Shown: positions 1 to 10,682, counted from the first letter of the stretch. The stretch is DNA of 64,000 bases from Oricola cellulosilytica (GCF_019966575.1 NZ_JAINFK010000006.1:62001-126000); one strand, 5' to 3'. A program made the numbers and translations. The notes: a model not told the origin generated them from the letters alone.

Positions 1-45
1 GGCCAGGTGCGCGACATGCTGGGCGAGGCCGTTACGGAGATCTGA
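1..45 (+). CDS. C-terminal fragment of a gene cut by the window edge
   Basis: An open frame runs from the first base to a TGA at 43-45 and encodes only the last 14 residues (GQVRDMLGEAVTEI). This is too short to assign to a family. It is called coding because the frame is open to the edge and the next gene begins 82 bases later on the same strand with a good ribosome binding site. It could be a chance open frame. Confidence 0.35.
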   Translation, partial: GQVRDMLGEAVTEI

Positions 46-127
46 ACAGGCACGCGGTGGCCCTCTTCCGTTGTCTTGACCTTCGGACACAGACGCGGTC
101 TCTGGACCGCGAACCGGAGGGCAAGCG

Positions 128-583
128 ATGACGATGATACTGATTGCGGCGCATCTGCTCGCGGCGGTATTCTGGGTCGGCGGGATGGCCTTTGCCTATC
201 TGATCCTGCGTCCGGCGGCCGGCCCCTTGGAGCCGCCCGCGCGGCTCGGCCTCTGGCGGCGGGTCTTCGGGCAATTCCTGCCATGGGCGGGGATTGCCGC
301 TCTGACGCTCATCGCCACCGGTTTTGCCATGATTTTCACGGTTTTCGGCGGTTTTTCGGGAGCGCCGGTCCAGGTGCACCTGATGCTGACAATCGGCCTG
401 GCGATGGCGGCGATTTATCTCTACCTCGTCATGCGCCCCTGGCAGCGCTTCAGGAAGGCGGTCGATAGCGGGGCGATCGCCGACGCCGCCGACGCGCTTG
501 GTGCAATCCGGAAACTCGTGGCGCTTAACCTGACGCTCGGCGTCCTGGTCGTCGCGATCGCGTCGGCCGGTCGGTACGCCTAG
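128..583 (+). CDS. CopD-like small integral membrane protein
   Basis: A 151-residue protein with four evident hydrophobic segments (about residues 3-25, 48-75, 84-101 and 128-148). The early segment carries HLLAAVFWVGGMAF, the His/Trp/Gly-Gly pattern at the start of CopD/DUF-type membrane proteins. Family members are inner-membrane proteins sometimes linked to copper or haem, but the exact role is not established here. The ATG at 128 is preceded by GGAGGG with good spacing. It lies upstream of tRNA-Glu on the same strand. The membrane-protein call is firm; the copper-family assignment is tentative. Confidence 0.7.
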   Translation: MTMILIAAHLLAAVFWVGGMAFAYLILRPAAGPLEPPARLGLWRRVFGQFLPWAGIAALTLIATGFAMIFTVFGGFSGAPVQVHLMLTIGLAMAAIYLYLVMRPWQRFRKAVDSGAIADAADALGAIRKLVALNLTLGVLVVAIASAGRYA

Positions 584-648
584 CGCGATTGAAAACGGGG
601 CGGCCGCGGCTTATATCGGAACGGTTCGGGGCAATCCCGATGACCGGC

Positions 649-720
649 GCTCCCATCGTCTAGCGGTCAGGACGCCGCCCTCTCACGGCGGAAACACGGG
701 TTCGATTCCCGTTGGGAGTA
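649..720 (+). tRNA. tRNA-Glu (anticodon CTC)
   Basis: The cloverleaf can be folded by eye. The 7-bp acceptor stem pairs 649-655 with 713-719 (first pair G-U). The anticodon stem CCGCC/GGCGG encloses the loop CTCTCAC, giving anticodon CTC, and the T arm carries GGTTCGATTCC. Discriminator A at 720 is followed by CCA encoded in the DNA at 721-723. It reads GAG codons. The gene lies tail-to-tail with the MscS-type gene. Confidence 0.97.
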
Positions 721-751
721 CCAGCCTCGCCCCGAAGCCCGGCCTTACCGG

Positions 752-2113
752 CTATCCGGGTATCTCGTTCGGCGCACTATCATCAAGCAGGTCCTTCGGG
801 GCTGCCTCGGCGCGTTCCGCGTCCACTTTCTGGACAACCGCCGTGTCAGGGGTGGTGTCGCTTGCGTTCTTGGTTTCCGGTGCGCCCGCCTCTCCGCCCG
901 GTTTCGACACATCCGCGACCGCGGCCGCCTGCTTCCCGTCCAGCGACGGAGGCGTGTCGAAACGCAGCCGGTAAATCGGTTCCGGCAATGTAAAGCCCGT
1001 TTCCTCGAGGCGAAGCTTCACGAGCCGCATGGCCTCGGAACGCGCCTTGACGAAGTCAGTCGATTTCTGATCGATCCACCCGGCAAAGGTCAGCACGACG
1101 TTGGAGTCCCCGACCTCCTCTATCCAGGCGTCGGCGCGCGGATCGGCCAGAACGAAATCGAGCTTGCGCAATTGCTCTGTTCCGACCGCCAGCGCCCGTT
1201 CGAGGTTGCTCTCGGCGTCGACGCCGAGGCGAAAGAGAAACCGGCGCTGCGGGTTACGGCTGAAATTGGTGATGTTGCTTTTGAAGACGGTCGCGTTGGG
1301 AATTCGGATGTGATTGCCGTCGTGATCGAGAAGTATGGTGGCACGCGAGGTCAGGCCGATGACGAACCCCTCGTAACTCTCGATGAGGATGTAATCCTTG
1401 GGCCGGAACGGCTGGCGGATCGAAAGCAGGATCGAGGCGATGTAGTTCTCCACCGTGTCCCGCACCGCGAAGCCGATCGCGAGACCTGCGATACCGGCGG
1501 CACCGAGAATGGTTCCGAGAAATGCGGTCGCGTCGAGGATGTCGAGCGCCAGGACCGCGCCGAGAACAAGGAAGGCCAGCCGGACGAGCTGGCGCAGGAG
1601 ATCGGCGATGAAGGCATTGGGCGCCACGCGCCTCCAAGGCCAATCACGTCCCGCAATAAACAACCCTCCGGCGAACACCAGCGCGCCGGAAACGGCGGCA
1701 ACGGCGAACAGCGGCAGATATCCGACAGTTCGCAGTGCGCGCTGAGCCAGCCGGTCATAAACCGGGGTCAAACGCTCGGACACCGACGTTGCCTCGGAAA
1801 TCTCGTTGGAAACGGCCACTACCCCATTTACGCGGTTCGCAAGTTCCGTCGCCTGATCTCTCAGGGAGGCTTCCGCGACGCTGCCGTGGAGAGTCACCAC
1901 ACCGGCCCGCACGGTCGCGGAAACGGCCTGCAACCCGTCGATCTCGTCAAGGATGCCCTCTATGCGCGCGTCGATTTCGGCGTCCGAGACAGTTTCCCTG
2001 CCAGTGGAGATTGCCTCGCCCTGTTGCGCTGCAACTGGAGACGCTACCCCGAGAAACGCGAGGAAGACTAGTAAGGCAAGGCGAGGCCGGCTGGGGAACT
2101 GCATGTCAGCCAT
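752..2113 (-). CDS. BON-domain mechanosensitive channel of the MscS family
   Basis: A 453-residue small-conductance mechanosensitive channel. A signal peptide covers residues 1-29, ending near SPVAA. A BON domain at about 40-107 contains the GVVTLHGSV core. Membrane helices follow near 130-153 and 168-193, then the Gly/Ala-rich MscS pore helix (AAGIAGLAIGFAVRDTVENY) near 205-225. The MscS beta domain and C-terminal alpha/beta domain extend to about 385, and the last 65 residues are a low-complexity acidic tail. BON domains bind phospholipid or peptidoglycan-associated surfaces, so the periplasmic N-terminus probably senses the envelope. An alternative start at 2104 is equally plausible because neither has a strong ribosome binding site. 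Confidence 0.9.
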   Translation of the reverse strand: MADMQFPSRPRLALLVFLAFLGVASPVAAQQGEAISTGRETVSDAEIDARIEGILDEIDGLQAVSATVRAGVVTLHGSVAEASLRDQATELANRVNGVVAVSNEISEATSVSERLTPVYDRLAQRALRTVGYLPLFAVAAVSGALVFAGGLFIAGRDWPWRRVAPNAFIADLLRQLVRLAFLVLGAVLALDILDATAFLGTILGAAGIAGLAIGFAVRDTVENYIASILLSIRQPFRPKDYILIESYEGFVIGLTSRATILLDHDGNHIRIPNATVFKSNITNFSRNPQRRFLFRLGVDAESNLERALAVGTEQLRKLDFVLADPRADAWIEEVGDSNVVLTFAGWIDQKSTDFVKARSEAMRLVKLRLEETGFTLPEPIYRLRFDTPPSLDGKQAAAVADVSKPGGEAGAPETKNASDTTPDTAVVQKVDAERAEAAPKDLLDDSAPNEIPG

Positions 2114-2187
2114 CCGGTTGGCGTGAGACTGCGGATTTGTCAGCGGTCTGCTGGCGAGGCCGAGGCCAGGGACCAGTCCCTACACAG

Positions 2188-2212
2188 AAAGCCGGGCGCA
2201 TACCCGGCCTTG
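2188..2212 (-). terminator. Probable terminator of the small secreted-protein gene
   Basis: GCCGGG (2191-2196) pairs with CCCGGC (2203-2208) around a 6-base loop, extended by A/T pairs after one mismatch. It sits just downstream of the stop at 2237 on the minus strand. The T-run is short, so strength is uncertain. Confidence 0.5.
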
Positions 2213-2236
2213 CGTTTTCATGAAACTCTTTCTCGT

Positions 2237-2551
2237 TCAAGCGTCGTCGGCGAAGGCCGCTTCAACACGAACGGCAATTTCGGCGCTGTCGTTTTGGCGC
2301 GGTTCTATGTACAGATTGCCCACACGGTCGACACGCCAGTCGAACGATACAGTGGTGGCCGTCTCCCGCGGAAGTTCGAAGCACTCGGCGACCGCGACCG
2401 GATAACCGTCGATCTGGCGAATGCGCGGATCGATATCACTCTCACAGGCCTCGATATTGGCGTACTGAGGTGTAGGCTCCGGCACCTGGCGGCACACCAT
2501 CATCGCGTCGTCGCATCCCAGGATCATCATCACGGCAACAAGCGGTTCCAT
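2237..2551 (-). CDS. Small hypothetical secreted protein
   Basis: A 104-residue protein with a hydrophobic N-terminus (MEPLVAVMMILGCDDAMMVC) that could be a signal sequence, followed by a soluble region with further cysteines (EACES, AECFEL). The start at 2551 is chosen over the longer frame because AAAGGAGTG lies directly upstream with good spacing. I do not recognise the family. Similar short Cys-containing exported proteins are common in Rhizobiales. Terminator-like dyad downstream. Confidence 0.6.
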   Translation of the reverse strand: MEPLVAVMMILGCDDAMMVCRQVPEPTPQYANIEACESDIDPRIRQIDGYPVAVAECFELPRETATTVSFDWRVDRVGNLYIEPRQNDSAEIAVRVEAAFADDA

Positions 2552-2622
2552 TCGTTGCACTCCTTTCACGTGGTGTAACGGAGGCAACAGAAATTGGTTC
2601 CAGGGGGGTTGACAGAACTTTT

Positions 2623-2859
2623 TTATGCCTGATCGGCGGTTCGCGAGGAGCCTGCCGGACGCTTGTGGCCCGCGCGGATGAACTCGCGGTCAAGCCGCTC
2701 TTCAAGCGCAACGAGGTCGGCGGGAAGCGGCTGCCCCGTCGCTTTCATCCGGTTGAGTTCCTGATGGATCTGTTCGAGCAGTTCGTGATTGTCTTCGGGC
2801 TGGTTCTCCATCTCGGAGAACAGCATATTAAGCCGTGTAATCCACTCTTCAAACGCCAT
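2623..2859 (-). CDS. Small hypothetical helical protein
   Basis: A 78-residue charged, probably all-helical cytoplasmic protein (MAFEEWITRLNMLFSEMEN at the start, LVALEERLDREFIRAG later) with no membrane segment or cysteine. GGGAG lies upstream of the ATG at 2859. It lies 88 bases downstream of the coiled-coil gene on the same strand. Function unknown. Amino-acid composition and codon use are normal for the window, supporting a real gene. Confidence 0.6.
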   Translation of the reverse strand: MAFEEWITRLNMLFSEMENQPEDNHELLEQIHQELNRMKATGQPLPADLVALEERLDREFIRAGHKRPAGSSRTADQA

Positions 2860-2947
2860 CGCCGCAACTCCCGCATCCGTGGTCGTAAAAACCTATCACG
2901 GGAAAGGCGGGGCGTCTTGACCCTCGTCAAAACGCCCGGGCGAAGGA

Positions 2948-4129
2948 TCAGGATTTCGCCGTGACCTTTGCGGGGGTCTTTGCCCGCGCTTTTCCATCTT
3001 TTCCATCTTTCGAAGGCTTTGCGGTTTCCACGCGGGAACGCTCCTTAGCCGGATCGAAAGACATCGACGGCGTCATGTCTTCGCTTAGCTCGTGACGCGA
3101 CTTCGCCTGCCCTTCCGTACGGGCTTCGAGTTCCAGAATCCGCTGCTGTTTCAGACGAATGATCTCGTCGAATTCCTTGCGCCCGGACTCCAACTCGAAC
3201 ACCAATTCGTCGATGCGCGATTTCTGCTCGGTGCTCACGGTTTCAAGCGTGGCGTTGCGGCTTTTCAATTCCTCGAGGTCGATGGCCTTTTGCTTCCTGC
3301 TTTCCCGCATCTCCTCGAGCTCTTCGGTGAGCCGCGCGATTTCCTCGTCCTTTTGCCGGGCTTCGTCAGCGGTGACGCGTTCGCGTTCGCGGAGTTGCTC
3401 GAGCGACTGCCTCAGTTCGGAATGTTCGCTGACAGCGTTGTCGAGACGCTCGGCGAGCGACTCCCGGTCGCTCTCGAGACGGGAAATCTCGCCGCGCAAG
3501 CCGGATAGGTCGACACTCGCGACCCGCTTCTCCTCTGTGAGCCTCGCGAGGTTCGTGCGCGCCTGCTCATTGGATTCGCGCAAGGCGGCAATTTTCCCTT
3601 CAAGAAGTGCGATCCGCTTTTTTTGATCGTCCAGGGTGGACCGCATTTCCTGGTTCTTTCGGGAGATGCTCTCGCTGGCGATACGCAGCCTGTTGGCGTT
3701 AGCCTCCACCTTCTCAAGCCGCTTGAGGTCCCCTTCCGTCTTGTCCAGGTAGCCGGTGAGGATCGCGACCTGCTTGGTGAGCGACCCGAACAGCGTCGCC
3801 CCCTCGCGGACGCGCTGCTCGATATCGGCGCTCATCGCGCGTTTCCGCTTAATGTCGAGCAGCCGAACGGAATCTTCATTGCGCGGCGCTTCCGCCGTTT
3901 CTTCGGAATTCTGCGGCTCTTCTTCGTGCGCATGTCCGAATTCGCGCTCTATCTCCAGCGCAAGACTTTGTTCGAGTTTGTCCAATTCAACCATATCCAG
4001 ATCGGAGCCACCGTTATCCGAGGCCATTACGTTCAGGCCGGCGGACTCCGCATCTGATGGTCCATTGCCTTCGACGGCCGGGATACTGGACTTGTGCGGC
4101 TCGTCAAGCAGTCTCGCGATCTTGTTCAC
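2948..4129 (-). CDS. Long coiled-coil protein of unknown function
   Basis: A 393-residue cytoplasmic protein. The first 95 residues are acidic and probably disordered, containing an EQSLALEIEREFG segment. Residues about 100-335 form a long heptad-like coiled coil rich in Glu, Arg, Leu and Lys, and the tail is basic (DGKDGKARAKTPAKVTAKS). There is no signal peptide or membrane segment. AGGAG lies upstream of the ATG. This architecture suggests a scaffold or cytoskeletal/polar organiser, as in other alphaproteobacterial coiled-coil proteins, but that is inference from shape only. The upstream region holds a cluster of TTAA elements. Confidence 0.75.
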   Translation of the reverse strand: MNKIARLLDEPHKSSIPAVEGNGPSDAESAGLNVMASDNGGSDLDMVELDKLEQSLALEIEREFGHAHEEEPQNSEETAEAPRNEDSVRLLDIKRKRAMSADIEQRVREGATLFGSLTKQVAILTGYLDKTEGDLKRLEKVEANANRLRIASESISRKNQEMRSTLDDQKKRIALLEGKIAALRESNEQARTNLARLTEEKRVASVDLSGLRGEISRLESDRESLAERLDNAVSEHSELRQSLEQLRERERVTADEARQKDEEIARLTEELEEMRESRKQKAIDLEELKSRNATLETVSTEQKSRIDELVFELESGRKEFDEIIRLKQQRILELEARTEGQAKSRHELSEDMTPSMSFDPAKERSRVETAKPSKDGKDGKARAKTPAKVTAKS

Positions 4130-4210
4130 AACTCAACTCCTGAAAATTCTGCGAGATTATCAAAGTCCTTAATATTCCGTAAACTTTCACACCGTCAAAT
4201 AAACGCTGCG

Positions 4211-4231
4211 TTAATCGTTAAAATTAACCAT
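4211..4231 (-). promoter_or_regulatory. TTAA-rich cluster, candidate CtrA-type site
   Basis: Three TTAA cores (4211-4214, 4218-4221, 4224-4227) occur within 21 bases, the last as TTAACCAT, a classic CtrA half-site. They lie about 82-102 bases upstream of the coiled-coil gene. The spacing between outer cores is 9, not the canonical 7, so binding is only a possibility. Confidence 0.25.
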
Positions 4232-4366
4232 CCAACCCTATGCGTTCGCGGCAGAATTTCGCATTTTATGAAACTTGTCTGCAAACTGGGTTCGGTAACA
4301 AGAAATTGCCTCTTTCTCTGGGGATCACGTCGAAACTTGCCGATGAGTGTTCCGCGCGTGACCCTT

Positions 4367-4987
4367 TCATGGGTAAAGCCGGGTCTTGGTCCAGACTTCT
4401 TCTTCCGGCTCCCGCTGAAACACGATCCGGTCGTGCAGCCGAAATGCGCCGTCCTTCCAGAACTCGATATAGACCGGCGCAATGCGAAAGCCCGACCAAT
4501 GCGGCGGGCGGGGGATATCCCCGACAGCAAACTTCGCGGTGTACTTGGCGACCTCCTTTTCCAGCGCGAAACGGCTCTCCAGCGGGCGCGACTGCTTCGA
4601 CGCCCACGCGCCGATGCGGCTGGCCCGGGCGCGCGAGGCAAAGTATTCGTCAGCTTCGGCGTCACTCACTTGTGCGACCGGCCCGCGGAGGCGCACCTGC
4701 CGGCGCAGGGACTTCCAGTGAAAACACATCGCCGCCTGCATGTTCTCGCGAAGTTCCTCGCCCTTCCGGCTCTCGAAATTCGTGTAGAATACGAACCCGC
4801 GCGCATCGAAACCTTTCAGCAATACCATCCGGACGTCGGGGAGGCCGTCGGCCCCGCACGTCGCCAGGGCCGCGGCGTTTGGATCGTTGGGCTCGGCCTC
4901 GCCAGCCTCGTCGAGCCAATCCCCAAACAGGGGCAACGGGTCCTGACGGGTCGTGAAGTCAGCTTTTCTTAACTCTGTTGAAGCCAT
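4367..4987 (-). CDS. pdxH: Pyridoxamine 5'-phosphate oxidase
   Basis: A 206-residue FMN-dependent oxidase that makes pyridoxal 5'-phosphate from pyridoxine or pyridoxamine phosphate, the last step of vitamin B6 synthesis and salvage. Diagnostic stretches are [20 protein letters not shown] (FMN binding), [29 protein letters not shown], and the C-terminal [13 protein letters not shown] with the basic terminus TKTRLYP. The length is normal for PdxH. The start is placed at MASTELRK (4987). The longer open frame extends 144 residues upstream but has no PdxH-like content and overlaps the divergent lipoprotein gene. Confidence 0.95.
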   Translation of the reverse strand: MASTELRKADFTTRQDPLPLFGDWLDEAGEAEPNDPNAAALATCGADGLPDVRMVLLKGFDARGFVFYTNFESRKGEELRENMQAAMCFHWKSLRRQVRLRGPVAQVSDAEADEYFASRARASRIGAWASKQSRPLESRFALEKEVAKYTAKFAVGDIPRPPHWSGFRIAPVYIEFWKDGAFRLHDRIVFQREPEEEVWTKTRLYP

Positions 4988-5038
4988 TATTCCGCTCGGG
5001 ACGCGGCGAACGTTACCGCTTTTGCTGGTTGATATTAG

Positions 5039-5554
5039 ATGGACGGTGCAACGCAAACAACACTGGCTGACGGCTGCACGGTGCAACGTAGAGGGCGTGC
5101 CCTTACGTGCAAAGGTGTGCTGCTCCTTGTAATCGCGGTTCTCGGCGGCTGCAGCATGACCGGGCGCGGTCTGGAACAGGCCGCAACCGGCGCCGTCGCC
5201 CTTGCCGAGAGCCCGTATGTTACCCGAGACCCGTTCGTTACGGCCGACGACGCAGCAGGCGCGGAGCGGGATCGGATTCTCGACGAGGACACCATTCGCA
5301 ACGCCGTGACGTCCGCGGATCTGGATGCCGAAGGAGATTCGACACTCTCCTGGGCCAACGCGTCGACCGGCTCGTCCGGCGACATATCGGGGATCGAGGA
5401 ACGCGAGGTCGCTAGGCAAATCTGCCGAAAGTTTTCTGCCACCCGCGAAGCCTATGACGGCGTGACGCTTTATCAGGGGGACCTGTGCCTCGATCGCCGG
5501 ACCGGGTGGTGGACGCGCATTTTGCAGCCGCGAAGCCTTGAACAGGTTGGTTGA
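5039..5554 (+). CDS. RT0821/Lpp0805-type outer-surface lipoprotein
   Basis: A 171-residue protein with a hydrophobic stretch at about 26-37 ending in the lipobox LGGC (Cys38), so it should be lipidated and exported. The C-terminal part carries [14 protein letters not shown] and [15 protein letters not shown], with two cysteines. The position between pdxH and the DnaJ-type gene matches rhizobial genomes, where an RT0821/Lpp0805 surface protein sits. The N-region before the lipobox is unusually long, so the true start may be internal. Function of the family is unknown. Confidence 0.7.
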   Translation: MDGATQTTLADGCTVQRRGRALTCKGVLLLVIAVLGGCSMTGRGLEQAATGAVALAESPYVTRDPFVTADDAAGAERDRILDEDTIRNAVTSADLDAEGDSTLSWANASTGSSGDISGIEEREVARQICRKFSATREAYDGVTLYQGDLCLDRRTGWWTRILQPRSLEQVG

Positions 5555-5647
5555 CGCAAAACCGCACCGCCACTGCGGAAATCTGGAATTCGGCCGGGGC
5601 CGTATCCATATATGGCCAGAATTGTGGAACGATAGCGCAAGAGTGTC

Positions 5648-6601
5648 ATGAGAGACCCGTACACAGTGCTCGGCGTCGCAAAGACGGCCAGCGCTTCAGA
5701 TATCAAGTCTGCCTACCGGAAGCTTGCCAAGAAGCACCATCCGGACAGCAACAAGAACGACCCGAAAGCGCAGGAGCGTTTCTCGGAAGTTTCGCGCGCC
5801 TACGAAATTCTGGGCGATGAGAAAAAACGAAAACAGTTCGACCGAGGCGAGATCGACGCCGAAGGTCGCGAGGCGTTCCACGGTTATCAGCGCGGCAACC
5901 CGTTCACCGGGTATGACGGATTCGACGAGGCCGAGGGCGTCCGGGGATTCCAGTTCCGGAGCCGGGCCGGCGGCGCCGAAGACATCCTGAGCGAACTGTT
6001 CGGATCCGCCTTCGGTGGTGCCCGCCGCGCGGGCGGAGCCTTTGCCGGAATGGACGGCGGTCCCGCAGGGGCTGCGCGCGCGAACGCGTCGGCCAAGCCG
6101 GCACGCGGAAAGGACATCGAAGCCGACCTGGTGGTTGGCGTTACCGACCTGCTGAGCGGCCAAAAGGCGCGCCTCAAACTACCGGATGGACGAACGGTGG
6201 CGGTGAGCGTGCCGAAAGGCGCGGTTGACGGGCAGGTCATTCGATTGAAGGGACAGGGGATGCCTGGCCCTGCCGGGCACCGCGGCGACGTGCTCGCCAC
6301 GCTCCGGATCCGGCCCTCCGATGGAATGCGGTTGTCCGGGTCTGACCTTTTCGTCGACGTCGATGTTCCGCTTGAAACCGCAATCGGGGGCGGGAAGGTG
6401 TCACTCGCCCTACCGGATGGAAAGAAAGTCGCGTTAACTGTTCCAGCGTGGGCATCCTCGGGTCAGACGCTTCGTCTGAAGGGTAAAGGCCTGCCGAATG
6501 CGAAGGGTGGCCACGGCGATCTGTTTGCCGTTCTTCTCATCCAGTTGCCGGACGAAAAACGCGAGGCGCTGGAAGCGCTCTTCAAGAAAACCGAAGTCTG
6601 A
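5648..6601 (+). CDS. DnaJ C-terminal domain protein, CbpA-like co-chaperone
   Basis: A 317-residue J-domain co-chaperone for Hsp70. The J domain (residues 1-65) has the HPD motif in [12 protein letters not shown] glycine/phenylalanine/alanine-rich linker follows to about residue 150 ([16 protein letters not shown]). The two C-terminal substrate-binding beta domains cover about 155-310 and include [10 protein letters not shown] and [10 protein letters not shown]. There is no cysteine zinc finger, so this is the type II (CbpA-like) form, not canonical DnaJ. It lies 100 bases before fabI on the same strand. Confidence 0.9.
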   Translation: MRDPYTVLGVAKTASASDIKSAYRKLAKKHHPDSNKNDPKAQERFSEVSRAYEILGDEKKRKQFDRGEIDAEGREAFHGYQRGNPFTGYDGFDEAEGVRGFQFRSRAGGAEDILSELFGSAFGGARRAGGAFAGMDGGPAGAARANASAKPARGKDIEADLVVGVTDLLSGQKARLKLPDGRTVAVSVPKGAVDGQVIRLKGQGMPGPAGHRGDVLATLRIRPSDGMRLSGSDLFVDVDVPLETAIGGGKVSLALPDGKKVALTVPAWASSGQTLRLKGKGLPNAKGGHGDLFAVLLIQLPDEKREALEALFKKTEV

Positions 6602-6632
6602 TCGTCCGCCAATCAGGTGTGATGAAGCTTGA

Positions 6633-7514
<882 letters not shown>

Positions 7515-7540
7515 ACTCGACCTCCCGCAGCGCGGAAGTA

Positions 7541-8128
7541 ATGGCCCGTTCACCGTTTTATATGATCCGCCACGGCGAAACGGACTGGAACCGCGAAGGC
7601 CGCTACCAGGGAACGGTCGACATCCCGTTGAATGCGCGCGGACACCGGCAGGCCGAGAGAAACGGGGCCCTGCTTGCCTCGCTCACCCCCTCACCGCTCC
7701 ATTGGCGCTTCATTTCGAGCCCGCTCGGGCGCGCCCGGCACACGATGGAGATCATCCGGTCGGAATTGGGCCTTCCACCCGACGATTACCTGATCGACCA
7801 GCGGCTTATCGAGATCACCTTTGGAAAATGGGAGCAGAAATGCTTGGCCGACCTTAAGATTTCCGAACCGCAGGAAGTCGCACGGCGCGAGCAGAACAAG
7901 TGGGTGCATGTTCCGCCCGGCGGCGAGAGCTATGCGGACGCGGCGGCCCGGATGGCAACGTTTTTCGATGAACTCGCAGAACCATCGGTGATCGTCTGCC
8001 ACGGCGGCATCATTCGTGCCACGCGATTCATCTTGGAAGATCTCGATGGGCACAGGATCGCGAGCGAGCCAGTTCCCCAAGACAAGGTCTATGCCTTTGA
8101 CGGCAGCCTTGCGAAGTGGATTGCGTGA
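7541..8128 (+). CDS. Histidine phosphatase / phosphoglycerate-mutase family protein
   Basis: A 195-residue cytoplasmic phosphatase-fold protein. The active-site histidine is in YMIRHGETDWNREGRYQG near residue 10, and the second histidine is in IVCHGGIIRAT near 148. The family contains cofactor-dependent phosphoglycerate mutases and broad phosphatases, and the short length fits the phosphatase-like group. It lies next to fabI as in rhizobia, probably co-transcribed. Substrate unknown. Confidence 0.88.
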   Translation: MARSPFYMIRHGETDWNREGRYQGTVDIPLNARGHRQAERNGALLASLTPSPLHWRFISSPLGRARHTMEIIRSELGLPPDDYLIDQRLIEITFGKWEQKCLADLKISEPQEVARREQNKWVHVPPGGESYADAAARMATFFDELAEPSVIVCHGGIIRATRFILEDLDGHRIASEPVPQDKVYAFDGSLAKWIA

Positions 8129-8156
8129 AGCAGGAAGTTTGCGGCCCCGCCCAATG

Positions 8157-9416
8157 CTATTCGATCAGATAGGCCACGGGGGTCCCGGGAAGCGCAATGT
8201 TGCCGTAGCCGGCGCTCTCGTAGTCGTGGTTGAAAACGACGGTACCGTTTCCGAACAATTCGACCTTGTTCGCGACAACACCCATGAAGGGGGAGAGTGC
8301 GCCGAACTGTCCGCTGCCGCCAATTGAAAGCTTCTGCGTCGGCAAATAGAAAACTCCAATCAAACGTGTGTCCGAACCTCCGCTCATCGAGCTTGTGGCC
8401 CCGGCAGCCGCGCCCGGGTGCTGAACGACCAGAAGGCCGGCATAGTCGCCTGTCATGGGCGCACTGAGCAGGGTTTGGGCACCTCCACCCATATCCATGA
8501 CGGCGTTCTTGCCATAGAGATAGAATGTGACTTGCTCACCTGTAACCGCGGCATTCGCGCCGATCTTCAGCGGACCGTTCTTCATCACATAAACACCGGG
8601 CTTGAAGGTCACCGTTCCGCCCTTGATCTCGAGCCCGCCGCAATAGACACCAGGGTTAAGAGAGACGATTCCGCCCGAGATCTTATGACCTTTGTAGGTG
8701 CACCCCGAGACAGAGGGTACCGGAAGTTCGGTGTATGGATCCACCATAGGATCGCATCCAGTCTCCGGAAGTGGCGAGAACCGTGTGCCGGTGTAGCCTC
8801 CTACGGTGCAGAATTTTTTTGCTGTAGACGTCTCATTCGACTTGTTGCGCATGGCAAAACTGGGGGAAGACGAGTTGGACTGAACATCGCAATTCGCGAC
8901 GATTTTCGCACTCGAACCCCACATGTTGATCGTGTCATCCTCCGTTGTATTCAAAGCGAGGACGCACGCATTCTTGAGGGATCGCAGACCGGCTACGGCC
9001 TTGGCACCGTGATCAACATTGTTGATGCCGACCACGTTCATCAGCGATGTCTTGAGTGCCGTGTTCGCCGACACGGTGACTCTACGATATCCACCAACGG
9101 TGGAAACCGCGACCGAAGGCGCGACGAAATTTCCCTCAAAGTTATGCTCCAGGAAGTCCGAGGCGATGAGTGATCGCTCCGCATCGGTCTTGCCCTGCGG
9201 CACCACGGCCGCCAGCGCAGCTGCATCGACGGATTGCTGAAGATTGCGATTGTCCGCTTGCAACCGCGCGTAATCAACCGCCAGACCCACTGCCGCCAGG
9301 ACCGGTAGAGAGAGAACCGCCAAGGTAATACCGAAGTTGCCGTTGTTGCATTTGAGGAACTGTCTCAGCGAGCCCCTCGTCTCGAGGAACTTCCTGATCA
9401 TTCGCGTCTTTGCCAT
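8157..9416 (-). CDS. TadE/TadG-like pilus assembly protein
   Basis: A 419-residue protein with a basic N-terminus, then a TadE/G-type membrane anchor ([20 protein letters not shown], with the typical G-N-F-x motif) at residues 24-49, and the conserved segment [13 protein letters not shown] near 58-70. The remaining 350 residues are a large extracytoplasmic domain with cysteines ([24 protein letters not shown]) and repeated glycine turns. TadG-like proteins belong to Flp pilus machinery, but no other tad/cpa genes occur in the window, so this is an orphan copy. Convergent with the phosphatase gene and divergent from aroC. Confidence 0.8.
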   Translation of the reverse strand: MAKTRMIRKFLETRGSLRQFLKCNNGNFGITLAVLSLPVLAAVGLAVDYARLQADNRNLQQSVDAAALAAVVPQGKTDAERSLIASDFLEHNFEGNFVAPSVAVSTVGGYRRVTVSANTALKTSLMNVVGINNVDHGAKAVAGLRSLKNACVLALNTTEDDTINMWGSSAKIVANCDVQSNSSSPSFAMRNKSNETSTAKKFCTVGGYTGTRFSPLPETGCDPMVDPYTELPVPSVSGCTYKGHKISGGIVSLNPGVYCGGLEIKGGTVTFKPGVYVMKNGPLKIGANAAVTGEQVTFYLYGKNAVMDMGGGAQTLLSAPMTGDYAGLLVVQHPGAAAGATSSMSGGSDTRLIGVFYLPTQKLSIGGSGQFGALSPFMGVVANKVELFGNGTVVFNHDYESAGYGNIALPGTPVAYLIE

Positions 9417-9467
9417 GTGGACCGCTCCCGCCGGATCGAGAATTCCGGGCGAAACTGGCAGAAACTG

Positions 9468-9485
9468 TTAAAGATCGGCTTAACC
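9468..9485. promoter_or_regulatory. Paired TTAA motif in the pilus/aroC divergent promoter
   Basis: TTAA at 9468-9471 and TTAACC at 9480-9485 are separated by 8 bases, close to the CtrA consensus TTAA-N7-TTAA, and lie between the divergent TadG-like gene and aroC. Pilus genes are known CtrA targets in Caulobacter. One base off the consensus spacing, so weak. Confidence 0.25.
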
Positions 9486-9580
9486 CTTGCGTAAGCTTTT
9501 TTCCTTTCCCGGAAAGCTTCAAAGGGCTTCCCATCTGCTTAACGTCTGCACTAGAAGCATCTGCAAACTGGAAGATACGC

Positions 9581-10675
9581 ATGTCGCACAATACGTTCGG
9601 ACACCTTTTCCGTGTCACCACTTGGGGTGAGAGCCACGGCATCGCGCTCGGCTGCGTGATCGATGGCTGTCCGCCCGGCATCGCGCTTACGGAGGCGGAA
9701 ATACAGGCATTTCTCGACAAGCGGAAACCCGGCCAGTCGAAATACACCACCCAACGCCGCGAGGCCGACGCGGTGCGCGTTCTTTCCGGTGTGATGCCGC
9801 AGGAAGAGAACGATACGCTCGTCACGACGGGCACTCCGATCTGCATGATGATCGAGAATACTGACCAGAGGTCCAAGGACTATTCCGATATCGCGCGCCG
9901 TTACCGGCCCGGACACGCGGACTTCACCTACGACCTGAAATATGGTCTTCGCGACTATCGCGGCGGAGGCCGGTCGTCGGCCCGCGAAACGGCCGCACGC
10001 GTCGCCGCCGGCGCTATCGCGCGGAAGGTCGTGCCGGGGATGCGGGTGCGCGGAGCGCTGGTGTCAATGGGCACCCACAAGATCGACCGCGCCCACTGGA
10101 GCTGGGAGGAGATCGAGCGCAATCCGTTCTTCACTCCCGACGCCGACGCCGTGAAGACGTTTTCGGAGTATCTGGACGGTATCCGTAAGGAGGGTTCCTC
10201 GGTCGGGGCGGTGATCGAAATCGTCGCCGAAGGGGTCCCGGCAGGGCTCGGCGCGCCGGTCTATGCGAAGCTCGATCAAGAGATCGCCGCCAACCTCATG
10301 TCCATCAACGCCGTAAAGGGCGTGGAGATCGGCAACGGATTTGAAGCGGCCCGGATACGCGGCGAGCAAAACGCCGACGAGATTCGGGTCGACGAGTACG
10401 GAAACCCCTCCTTCCTCTCCAATAATGCCGGCGGTGTGCTCGGCGGGATTTCTACCGGACAGCCCGTCGTCGCCCGATTTGCCGTCAAACCAACCTCGTC
10501 GATACTGACTCCAACCCGCAGCATCACCGCCGATGGCGAGGAAACCGAAATCGTCACGAAGGGCCGGCACGATCCTTGCGTCGGAATACGGGCGGTGCCA
10601 ATCGGGGAGGCAATGGTTGCCTGTGCGATCGCTGACCATTATCTGCGGCACCGGGGCCAGACCGGCCGAATCTGA
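9581..10675 (+). CDS. aroC: Chorismate synthase
   Basis: A 364-residue enzyme converting 5-enolpyruvylshikimate-3-phosphate to chorismate with reduced FMN, the last common step of aromatic synthesis. The three family signatures are visible: [18 protein letters not shown] near residue 16, a central Arg/Ser-rich site in [20 protein letters not shown] near 125, and [17 protein letters not shown] near the C-terminus. The start is set at MSHNTFGH (9581). The longer open frame upstream is non-homologous. ribB follows after 7 bases, so the pair is probably one operon. Confidence 0.97.
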   Translation: MSHNTFGHLFRVTTWGESHGIALGCVIDGCPPGIALTEAEIQAFLDKRKPGQSKYTTQRREADAVRVLSGVMPQEENDTLVTTGTPICMMIENTDQRSKDYSDIARRYRPGHADFTYDLKYGLRDYRGGGRSSARETAARVAAGAIARKVVPGMRVRGALVSMGTHKIDRAHWSWEEIERNPFFTPDADAVKTFSEYLDGIRKEGSSVGAVIEIVAEGVPAGLGAPVYAKLDQEIAANLMSINAVKGVEIGNGFEAARIRGEQNADEIRVDEYGNPSFLSNNAGGVLGGISTGQPVVARFAVKPTSSILTPTRSITADGEETEIVTKGRHDPCVGIRAVPIGEAMVACAIADHYLRHRGQTGRI

Positions 10676-10682
10676 GGACAAG

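Noticed and set aside
1172-2071. 299-residue plus-strand open frame opposite the MscS-type gene
   Set aside because: It is a full antisense shadow of a clearly identified gene and has no recognisable protein features of its own.
4094-4972. 292-residue plus-strand open frame opposite pdxH
   Set aside because: Antisense shadow of pdxH; composition is Arg/Pro-rich as expected for noise.
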